From contig CAVQQX010000114.1 of NCBI GenBank assembly GCA_963714645.1, positions 1-16,591 of the forward strand: DNA of 16,591 nt, in the 5' to 3' direction. Positions 9,469 to 15,609 of this stretch are shown one piece after another (within the stretch, counting starts at the first letter, position 1; each line of letters opens with the position of its first letter). The stretch comes from RPQJ01 sp963714645. GTDB taxonomy: Bacteria; Pseudomonadota; Gammaproteobacteria; Steroidobacterales; Steroidobacteraceae. The notes under the pieces were generated by a model. That model was not told the DNA's origin. It saw only the letters and a program-made list of their open reading frames with translations, and made no database searches. The position numbers and the translations under genes are program-made.

Positions 9469-9550
9469 GTGAATGGTGATCAGTGAATAGTGAACTGTAA
9501 GAGATGCCCGGGGAGTTTGTGCTTCCGACTATTCACTATTCACTGATCAC
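9469..9550. repeat. Inverted repeat of GTGA-heptamers between ctaG and coxC
   Basis: The arms gtgatcagtgaatagtgaa (9476-9494) and ttcactattcactgatcac (9532-9550) are perfect 19-bp inverted complements with a 37-nt loop. Each arm is made of 7-bp units. The plus strand at 9469-9496 reads GTGAATG, GTGATCA, GTGAATA, GTGAACT. The minus strand from 9550 to 9530 reads GTGATCA, GTGAATA, GTGAATA. It would form a strong stem in the transcript ahead of coxC. The right arm contains the ctaG stop codon (9540-9542). It looks like a MITE/REP-like dispersed repeat pair, but copy number cannot be seen from one window. Confidence 0.85.
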
Positions 9551-10094
9551 TCAACCGATACATCGAATACGCGAGCGTCATGCGGTCGACCTGGCGCGGC
9601 AGGTCGGGAGCGACGATGAAGCGCACGGTGAACTCGCGCTGCTCCGACGCCGCGAACGACTGGGGCGTGAAGCAGAAGCATTCGGTCTTTTGCAGGTATT
9701 GCGCCGTGGTGGCGGGCGCGACGCTCGGGATCGCCTGGGCGGTCACCGGCTGGGTGCCCAGGTTCCGGACCAGGAACTTCGCCGCGTAGAGGCGGCCCGG
9801 CTGCAGCACCATCGCGCGCGTCGCGGGCACCAGCTCGAACGGGCTGCCGTCCGGCAGCATCGACATGAACTCGAGCGTGACCCTGCGGGCCGCGGTCGCG
9901 GATCCGTCCGGGCGCGCCGCGACCGGAGTTGCGTTCACGCGCAGCCCCGCGGCTTCGCAGATCACGTCGTAGAGCGGCACCAGCGCGAACCCGAACGCGA
10001 AACTTCCCGCCACCATCACGAGCAGGCTGCGCAGCAGCGGCCGGTGCGCGGCCGGTCCGTCCGGCGGTGGGACCTGCGCGTCGAGCGGAATCAT
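9540..10094 (-). CDS. ctaG: Cytochrome c oxidase assembly protein CtaG/Cox11
   Basis: 184 aa periplasm-facing copper chaperone, anchored by one N-terminal helix (about 22-40), that delivers CuB to subunit I. FGFALVPLYDVICEAAGL contains the conserved LYDxxC cysteine (C46). The copper-binding CFCF motif sits in KTECFCFTPQ (C139, C141). Start choice: GGGGAG at 10104-10109 lies nine bases before the ATG at 10094 but touches the ATG at 10103 (187 aa), so 10094 is preferred. The C-terminal end ...MYRLSDQ runs into the heptamer inverted repeat, which supplies the last three codons (AGT GAT CAG) and the TGA. The natural C-terminus may therefore have been altered. Confidence 0.94.
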   Translation of the reverse strand: MIPLDAQVPPPDGPAAHRPLLRSLLVMVAGSFAFGFALVPLYDVICEAAGLRVNATPVAARPDGSATAARRVTLEFMSMLPDGSPFELVPATRAMVLQPGRLYAAKFLVRNLGTQPVTAQAIPSVAPATTAQYLQKTECFCFTPQSFAASEQREFTVRFIVAPDLPRQVDRMTLAYSMYRLSDQ

Positions 10095-10103
10095 GGTCGT
10101 CAT

Positions 10104-10109
10104 CTCCCC
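10104..10109 (-). promoter_or_regulatory. Shine-Dalgarno deciding the ctaG start
   Basis: GGGGAG on the minus strand lies nine bases upstream of the ATG at 10094. The earlier ATG at 10103 directly abuts it and would be badly placed, so the shorter CtaG is favoured. Confidence 0.6.
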
Positions 10110-10119
10110 GCGCGTCGCC

Positions 10120-10278
10120 TCAGGGCCGGCCCGGCAGGATCCCGGAGGCGACGAACCCCACGTATATCGCGATCGCGACCAGCGCGAGCGTCCAGGCGGC
10201 GCGGCGGATGTTGCGTCGCACCTCGTCCTGCGACGGACGGGGGTCGTGTGCCGGCGGCGGGGAAATCGTGCCGTTCAC
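10120..10278 (-). CDS. Small single-helix protein between coxA and ctaG
   Basis: 52 aa from a GTG start at 10278 that overlaps the coxA stop as GTGA; it ends 16 bp before the Shine-Dalgarno-spaced ctaG region. Residues 1-25 are polar (VNGTISPPPAHDPRPSQDEV, then RRNIRRA). They are followed by one helix, WTLALVAIAIYVGFVASG, and a short tail. This resembles the tiny proteins annotated as 'cytochrome oxidase small assembly protein' at the same place in other proteobacterial cox operons. Overlap, orientation and the basic residues before the helix support a real gene with the N-terminus in the cytoplasm. Function is not established. Confidence 0.75.
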   Translation of the reverse strand: MNGTISPPPAHDPRPSQDEVRRNIRRAAWTLALVAIAIYVGFVASGILPGRP

Positions 10279-11909
10279 TTGACGAGCGGAGCCTCGTCGA
10301 ACGTGTGGTACGGCGCCGGCGACGGCACCGTCCACTCGAGACCTTCCATCTCGCCCTCCCAGACCTGCGCCGAGGCCGGCGGTCCGCCGCGAACGCACTT
10401 CCACACGACATAGACCAGCAGCAGCTGCGAGATGCCGAAGCCGAACGCACCGATCGAGGAGACCATGTTCCAGTCCGCGAACTGCGTCGAGTAGTCGGGA
10501 ATCCGGCGCGGCATGCCCGCGAGCCCGAGGAAGTGCTGCGGGAAGAAGAGCACGTTGACGAAGATCGCCGAGAGCCAGAAGTGGGTGGTCGCGAGCTTCA
10601 TGTCGTACATGTGACCCGTCCACTTGGGCAGCCAGTAGTACACGCCCGCCATGATCGCGAAGACGGCGCCCGGCACGAGCACGTAGTGGAAGTGCGCGAC
10701 GATGAAGTAGGTGTCGTGGTACTGGAAGTCGACCGGCGCGATGCTCATCATCAGCCCGGAGAAGCCGCCGATCGTGAACAGGAACAGGAACGCGAGCGCG
10801 AACAGCATCGGCGGCTCGAACGTGAGCGACCCCTTCCACATCGTCGCGGTCCAGTTGAAGACCTTCACGCCCGTCGGCACCGCGATCAGCATCGTCGAGA
10901 GCATGAAGAACATCTCGCCCGCGAGCGGCATGCCCACCGTGAACATGTGGTGCGCCCAGACGATGAACGACAGGAACGCGATCGAGGCGGTCGCGTACAC
11001 CATCGCGTCGTAGCCGAACAGGCGCTTGCGCGAGAACGTCGGGATGATCTCCGAGACGATGCCGAACGCCGGCAGGATCATGATGTAGACCTCGGGGTGC
11101 CCGAAGAACCAGAAGATGTGCTGGTAGAGCACCGGGTCGCCGCCGCCGGCGGCCGCAAAGAACGTCGTACCGAAGAAGTGGTCGGTCAGCAGCATCGTCA
11201 CCGCGCCCGCGAACACCGGCATGACCGCGATCAGCAGGTACGCGGTGATGAGCCAGGTCCATACGAACAGGGGCATCTTGAGCAGCGACATGCCGGGCGC
11301 GCGCAGGTTCATGATCGTGACGATGATGTTGATCGCGCCCATGATCGAGGATGCGCCCGCGAGGTGGATCGCGAAGATCGCGAGCGGCATCGCCTCGCCG
11401 GTCTGCAGCACCAGCGGCGGATAGAGCGTCCAGCCGGAGGACGGGCCGCCGCCCGGCACGAACAGCGACAGGATCAGCAGCGAGAACGCCGCGACCAGCA
11501 GCCAGAAGCTGAAGTTGTTCATGCGCGGCAGCGCCATGTCGGGCGCGCCGATCTGCAGCGGGATCATCCAGTTGGCGAGGCCGACGGTCGCGGGCATCAC
11601 CGCGCCGAACACCATGATCAGCGCGTGCACGGTGGTCATGGTGTTGAAGAAACCCGGATCGACCAGCTGCATGCCCGGCATGAACAGCTCGGCGCGGATC
11701 ACCAGGGCCATCGTGCCGCCCAGCAGGAACATGACGAGGCTGAACAGCAGGTACATCGTGCCGATGTCCTTGTGGTTCGTCGTCGTCAGCCAGCGCACCA
11801 GGCCCTTCCCCGGACCGTGGTCGTCGTGATGGCCTTCCGCCGCCACGTCCAGGTGGACGTGGGTGCGCGTCAGGATGTCCGGGTTATGCGTGTGCTCGGT
11901 CGTGCTCAT
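10275..11909 (-). CDS. coxA: Cytochrome c oxidase subunit I (aa3 type A1)
   Basis: 544 aa catalytic subunit with twelve predicted helices. Heme a ligands are H95 and H408, heme a3 is bound by H406, and CuB by H271, H320 and H321. Y275 in HPEVY is the cross-linked tyrosine. The D-channel residues N113, D124 and N131 and the helix VI glutamate E273 (GHPEVY) are present, as is K349 (TGVKVFNW) of the K-channel, so it is a proton-pumping type A1 enzyme. The N-terminus (residues 1-31) carries eight histidines. ATG 11909 lies 7 bp after the coxB stop, with GGAG about ten bases upstream. An open frame extends further 5' but it is coxB antiframe sequence. The 3' end overlaps the 52-aa gene. Confidence 0.98.
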   Translation of the reverse strand: MSTTEHTHNPDILTRTHVHLDVAAEGHHDDHGPGKGLVRWLTTTNHKDIGTMYLLFSLVMFLLGGTMALVIRAELFMPGMQLVDPGFFNTMTTVHALIMVFGAVMPATVGLANWMIPLQIGAPDMALPRMNNFSFWLLVAAFSLLILSLFVPGGGPSSGWTLYPPLVLQTGEAMPLAIFAIHLAGASSIMGAINIIVTIMNLRAPGMSLLKMPLFVWTWLITAYLLIAVMPVFAGAVTMLLTDHFFGTTFFAAAGGGDPVLYQHIFWFFGHPEVYIMILPAFGIVSEIIPTFSRKRLFGYDAMVYATASIAFLSFIVWAHHMFTVGMPLAGEMFFMLSTMLIAVPTGVKVFNWTATMWKGSLTFEPPMLFALAFLFLFTIGGFSGLMMSIAPVDFQYHDTYFIVAHFHYVLVPGAVFAIMAGVYYWLPKWTGHMYDMKLATTHFWLSAIFVNVLFFPQHFLGLAGMPRRIPDYSTQFADWNMVSSIGAFGFGISQLLLVYVVWKCVRGGPPASAQVWEGEMEGLEWTVPSPAPYHTFDEAPLVK

Positions 11910-11916
11910 GGGTCGG

Positions 11917-12828
11917 TTACTCCGCGTCCGCGACGAGCACGGCAGGCGTTGAATCGGGGTGGGTCGCCGGGGCGGCGAGGGCGGCGGTCTGCGACTCCGC
12001 GGCCGCGGCCGCGGCCGCGCTGCGCGCGGCCTTCTGTTCCGCGAGCCATGCGGCGTAGCCGGCAGCGTCCCTGACCTCGACGACGATCGGCATGAAGCCG
12101 TGGTCGCGACCGCAGAGTTCCGCGCACTGGCCACGGAAGGTGCCCGTCCGGTCGGCCTTGAACCACAGCTCGTTGATGTATCCCGGGATCGCGTCCTTCT
12201 TCATGCCGAAGTCGGGCACCCACCATGCGTGCAGCACGTCGGCGGCCGTCACCAGCACGCGCACCTTGGTGTCGACCGGCACGACCAGCGGATGGTCGAC
12301 GTCGAGCAGGTAGTGCTCGACCGAGCCCGGGTCGATGCCGGAGTCGAGCTGGCGCGCCTCGTCGCTCGAGCGCGCGATCGACGAGAAGAACGACACGCCC
12401 TCGTCGACGTAGTCGTAGTGCCATTTCCACTGGTAGCCCGTGACCTTGACGGTGAGCTGGGAGCCGCTCGCGTCGTCGATGCGGACGAGCGTCCGGGCCG
12501 CAGGGATCGCCATGCCCACCAGGATCAGGACGGGGATCAGAGTCCAGATCACCTCGGCGTTGGTGCTGTGGTCGAATTTGGCCGGCACCGCACCCTTCGA
12601 TTTCCGGAAGGTCGCGATCGAATAGATCATGACGGAGAAGACAGCGGCCGCGATCCCCACGCAGATCCAGAGGATCAGCATGTGCAGGCCGTAGATTTCC
12701 CGGCTGAGCTCGGTGACGCCCTGGCGCAGGTTGAGCGTCCATGCGGCCATGGCCGGGCTCGCCGTAAGCACCGTCAGGCCCAGTCCCGTCGCGGCCGCCA
12801 GGGCCCGCTTCACCGTCTTCGTTGGCAC
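11917..12828 (-). CDS. coxB: Cytochrome c oxidase subunit II
   Basis: 303 aa. A signal peptide (KTVKRALAAATGLGLTVLTASPAMA, cleavage after about residue 28) precedes two helices (about 48-72 and 93-115). The periplasmic CuA domain follows: the aromatic GYQWKWHYDY patch, H200 (VLHAWWVP), and CAELCGRDHGFM with C235, E237, C239, H243 and M246. All CuA ligands are present and there is no fused cytochrome c domain. After WLAEQKAA the tail (about 268-303) is low complexity, with a run of seven alanines. GTG at 12828 is chosen because GGGAG lies nine bases upstream and it begins the signal peptide directly. A more distal in-frame ATG at 12954 would add 42 polar residues before the signal peptide and is unlikely. 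Confidence 0.96.
   Translation of the reverse strand: MPTKTVKRALAAATGLGLTVLTASPAMAAWTLNLRQGVTELSREIYGLHMLILWICVGIAAAVFSVMIYSIATFRKSKGAVPAKFDHSTNAEVIWTLIPVLILVGMAIPAARTLVRIDDASGSQLTVKVTGYQWKWHYDYVDEGVSFFSSIARSSDEARQLDSGIDPGSVEHYLLDVDHPLVVPVDTKVRVLVTAADVLHAWWVPDFGMKKDAIPGYINELWFKADRTGTFRGQCAELCGRDHGFMPIVVEVRDAAGYAAWLAEQKAARSAAAAAAAESQTAALAAPATHPDSTPAVLVADAE
11999..12032. repeat. GGCCGC tandem tract in the coxB tail
   Basis: Three tandem copies of ggccgc (12001-12018), extended by similar GC-rich sequence, encode most of the polyalanine run in the C-terminal tail of CoxB. The tract is prone to length change. Confidence 0.55.
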
Positions 12829-12995
12829 GTCAACAGACTCCCGTGATCGATCATCGTCTTCGCCGCCACGACGAGGCGGTGGCCCACGCGTTGCGGGCGC
12901 GGCCGTGCGACTCGACGTCGAGTCGGTCCGGAGGCGGCCGCGGGTGGGTCGCACAGTTTAACCGCCGTCCCATGGGCGAGGAAATACATGCCACC
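12829..12995 (-). promoter_or_regulatory. bioD-coxB intergenic region, likely cox promoter
   Basis: 167 bp between the bioD stop and the coxB GTG on the same strand. The best minus-strand candidate is TAAACT (12960-12955) with TTCCTC (12983-12978) at a 17-bp spacing, matching consensus at four and three of six bases. This would give a leader of about 120 nt. GGGAG at 12842-12838 is the coxB Shine-Dalgarno. No FNR/ANR-type dyad and no intrinsic terminator for bioD are visible. Read-through from the bio genes cannot be excluded. Confidence 0.35.
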
Positions 12996-13733
12996 TCAGC
13001 GGAGGCCCGAGGTCGCAGGGCGGAGCAGGTCGAGCGTCGCGGCGACACGCGGTGCGCCGGCGAGGTCGAGGACGAGCGGAGCGGGGCCCGCCTGGGAGCG
13101 GACCCCCTGCCACGGGATCTGTGCGAGCGGCTCGCTGTTCAGCAGCTCCGTCAGCGACGCGACATTCTCGTCGACGCGACAGAAGGCCGGGTCCACGGTA
13201 TTCGCGATCCAGCCGAGCCATCGGCAGCGTCCGTCGGCGCGGATCGCCTCGTACGTGAGTCGCGCGTGGTTCAGGCACCCGAGCGTGAGGCCCACGACCA
13301 GCAGCACGTCGACGCGCAACGCCTCGGGCAGGTCGCTCATGAACCCGGCCGGGTGCAGTGGCACGCGCCAGCCGCCGGCGCCTTCGACGACGACAAGGTC
13401 GGCGCGACTCGCGACGAGCTGGTAGGCGTCGACCAGTCGGGGGACGCCGATGTCGACGCCCGCTTCGCGCGCCGCGATGTGCGGCGCGATCGCGGGCGCG
13501 AAGCAGAACGGATTGACTTCCTCATAGGGGAGCGCGACCGAGGCGGCTGCCTGCAGCTGCCGGGCATCCTCGTTGCGCAGCCGGCCCGCCTCGTCCAGCC
13601 GGCTTCCGCTCGCGACCGGCTTGAAGCCCGCCGCGCGGTGCCCCCGGCTCCCCGCCAGGCGCAGCAACGCCGACGCGACCGCAGTCTTGCCCACGCCCGT
13701 GCTCGTGCCCGTCACGAAGATTCCGTGGCTCAT
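12996..13733 (-). CDS. bioD: Dethiobiotin synthetase
   Basis: 245 aa cytoplasmic ATP-dependent enzyme that closes the ureido ring on DAPA with CO2. The P-loop is GTSTGVGKT at residues 9-17 (K16), followed by GFKPVASGS, the substrate/ATP-site lysine block. ARQLQAAASV, VNPFCFAPAIAPHIAAR, VVVEGAGGWRVPL and LLVVGLTLGCLNHARLT are all family blocks. Slightly longer than E. coli BioD (225 aa). ATG 13733 is supported by GAGGT at 13745-13741, seven bases upstream. It lies 109 bp after bioHC on the same strand, across an AT-rich spacer, so it may be read both with bioF-bioHC and from its own promoter. Confidence 0.96.
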   Translation of the reverse strand: MSHGIFVTGTSTGVGKTAVASALLRLAGSRGHRAAGFKPVASGSRLDEAGRLRNEDARQLQAAASVALPYEEVNPFCFAPAIAPHIAAREAGVDIGVPRLVDAYQLVASRADLVVVEGAGGWRVPLHPAGFMSDLPEALRVDVLLVVGLTLGCLNHARLTYEAIRADGRCRWLGWIANTVDPAFCRVDENVASLTELLNSEPLAQIPWQGVRSQAGPAPLVLDLAGAPRVAATLDLLRPATSGLR

Positions 13734-13842
13734 CAGCCGGACCTCGCCGGGCCCCTGGTTCGCGCTGCGTCTTTGAAGGAGAGGATGTCAATCGCCATTG
13801 AATTGCATTTGACTCAATATTTTATGAATTAAAAATTGACTA
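13734..13842 (-). promoter_or_regulatory. AT-rich spacer between bioHC and bioD
   Basis: Positions 13791-13845 are about 76% A+T, in strong contrast to the surrounding GC-rich genes. The minus strand has a -10-like TAAAAT (13824-13819) but no good -35 at 16-18 bp. TTGACT occurs twice on the plus strand (13809-13814, 13836-13841), and GTCAAT/ATTGAC form a 6-bp inverted pair (13787-13792, 13835-13840). It could hold a bioD promoter. I see no BirA-type operator and no small ORF with a ribosome site. Confidence 0.35.
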
Positions 13843-15609
13843 TTACCGGCGTACTCGTAGCCCGGACATGGGGAAGAGGAACTCCTGGCCGGCGCGCCCG
13901 GAACGTCCGGCCACGGGACGTTCGGGTACCCAGGCCTGGGCATAGACCACCTCGTAGGTGGCCTGCAAGCGGCCGTCGCGACGCCGCGATTCATAGGCGG
14001 CGAGCATTCGCCCCCACGTCGCCTTGCCGGTCAGGCCGCGGGCTCGCCCGGCGGTGGCGTTGTGCGCCCCGATCGCCTTGAGTTCGCGCATGAGGGTCCT
14101 GGCGTCGTCGTACGCGACCACGTGCCGTTCGACATCGAGAACCGGCTCGGCAAAGCCCGCGCGGACCAGCGCCTCGCCGAGGTCGTGCATGTCGACGAAC
14201 CGGCTCACGTGGGCGTGGGAGGGATCGGCCTCCCGCCAGGCCCGGCGGAGCTCGACGAGCGTGTCCGGCCCGAGCGTCGCCAGGTGCAGCACGCCGCCCG
14301 GCCGCAGCACGCGACGGCACTCGCGCAGCACGCGGTCGAGGTCGATGCACCACTGCAGCATCAGGTTCGAGAACACCATGTCGAAAACCCTGTCGGCAAA
14401 AGGGAGCGCGCCAGCGTCGGCTGCGACGAGGTCGAACCGCCGGCGCCAGCTCCGGCGACGAGCTGCCTCGTGGAGCATGCCGGTAGCGAGGTCGAGGGCG
14501 GTCACGCGACCTTCCCGATACCGGCCGCTCAGGGCCGCGGCACCCTGACCCGTGCCGCATCCGAGGTCGAGCACGCTGGCAGGTCGCAGCGTGAGCAGGT
14601 CGAGGCGGTCCAGCAACTCGTCGCGCACCCGCGCCTGCAGGACCGCGGCAGCGTCGTACGTGCGGGCCGCCCCCGCGAACGAGCGACGCACGCGCGTGAG
14701 GTCGAGCCGGTGCGGGTCCGGCGGCTCCTGCGGACCGCGGGCCCAGCGCGAGCCCGCCGCCGCGGGCTCGATAGCAATTCCGAGCGCAGCCGCCCGTGGC
14801 TCGGCAGGGCCGGACGTCGCCGCCAGCCCGAGGAATCGCACGACTTCGTCCAGCACCGAGTCGGGATGCGACAGGAATGGCGCATGGCCCGCCCGTGGGA
14901 TCTCGACGTAACGCGCCCCGCGCAGCGCGGCCGCCAGCTCGCGCCCCGCGCCCGGGGGCGTGATGCGGTCGTGCTCGCCGGCGAGCACGAGCGTGGGCGC
15001 CACGATCCGGGAGAGCTCGTGCCGCAGGTCCGTGTCGCGCAGGATCTCGAGCCCCGTGCGCAGGGCGGCAGGGTCCGCCTCGCCGTGCGAGTCGAAACTC
15101 TCGCGCAACATGCGCAATGCCTCGGCACCCCGTTCGTCGCCCCACGTCTGCAGCGCCAGGAAGTTGGCGACCGTGCGGCGGAAGTTGACCTGGAGACCGG
15201 CCGCGAACCCGTCCAGCACGTCCTTGCGCATGCCGTGCGACCAGTCGTGGCGCATAAGGAAACACGGCGTCGTCGTCACCAGCACGAGCCGATCCACGGC
15301 GACGCGACCCGCGCGCGCGATTTCGAGCGCGACCAGCCCACCGAGCGACCAGCCGAGCAAGGCGGCCCCCGGCGGCACGAGTGGCTCGACCCCGGCGGTG
15401 AGCTCCTTCAGCGTCGAACCGGCCGCGAGACTCCCGCCGCTGCGCCCGTGACCCGGCAGGTCCACGACGTGCAATCGCGCGCGCTCGGCCAGCCGGTCGA
15501 GCCACGGGCCCCACATGCCGCCGTGCAGGGCCCAGCCGTGCAGCATCACGAGGTCCGGTCCCTGCCCGCGGACCTCGACGAACGGTCGACGTCCCGCAGG
15601 ATCACTCAT
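13843..15609 (-). CDS. bioHC: BioH-BioC fusion: pimeloyl-ACP methyl ester esterase / malonyl-ACP O-methyltransferase
   Basis: 588 aa in one uninterrupted frame. Residues 1-262 are BioH, an alpha/beta hydrolase: HGWALHGGMW (24-33), nucleophile S88 in GWSLGG, D214 (GEHD) and H242 (RAGHAPF), matching the E. coli S82/D207/H235 triad in spacing. After a Pro/Ala-rich linker (about 263-302), residues 303-560 are BioC: RRSFAGAARTYDAAAVLQ, SAM motif VLDLGCGTGQG (346-356), VTALDLATGML, MVFSNLMLQWC (411-421) and LKAIGA. About 28 residues form an unassigned tail. BioC methylates malonyl-ACP so that it enters fatty acid synthesis; BioH cleaves the methyl ester from the finished pimeloyl-ACP. ATG 15609 overlaps the bioF stop as ATGA. 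BioHC fusions are known in some marine gammaproteobacteria. Confidence 0.94.
   Translation of the reverse strand: MSDPAGRRPFVEVRGQGPDLVMLHGWALHGGMWGPWLDRLAERARLHVVDLPGHGRSGGSLAAGSTLKELTAGVEPLVPPGAALLGWSLGGLVALEIARAGRVAVDRLVLVTTTPCFLMRHDWSHGMRKDVLDGFAAGLQVNFRRTVANFLALQTWGDERGAEALRMLRESFDSHGEADPAALRTGLEILRDTDLRHELSRIVAPTLVLAGEHDRITPPGAGRELAAALRGARYVEIPRAGHAPFLSHPDSVLDEVVRFLGLAATSGPAEPRAAALGIAIEPAAAGSRWARGPQEPPDPHRLDLTRVRRSFAGAARTYDAAAVLQARVRDELLDRLDLLTLRPASVLDLGCGTGQGAAALSGRYREGRVTALDLATGMLHEAARRRSWRRRFDLVAADAGALPFADRVFDMVFSNLMLQWCIDLDRVLRECRRVLRPGGVLHLATLGPDTLVELRRAWREADPSHAHVSRFVDMHDLGEALVRAGFAEPVLDVERHVVAYDDARTLMRELKAIGAHNATAGRARGLTGKATWGRMLAAYESRRRDGRLQATYEVVYAQAWVPERPVAGRSGRAGQEFLFPMSGLRVRR

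Noticed and set aside
9504..12074. Very long plus-strand open frame (about 850 codons) opposite coxA and ctaG
   Set aside because: Its product is an Arg/His/Glu/Asp-rich low-complexity string with no domain. It is the antisense shadow of well-identified cox genes in GC-rich DNA.
12829..12954. N-terminal extension of CoxB to the ATG at 12954
   Set aside because: It would put about 42 polar, Arg/Pro-rich residues before a normal signal peptide. The GTG at 12828 has a Shine-Dalgarno at the right distance.
13734..13842. BirA-type biotin operator before bioD
   Set aside because: No TTGTAAAC/GTTTACAA-like inverted pair; the AT-rich sequence has only short unrelated repeats.
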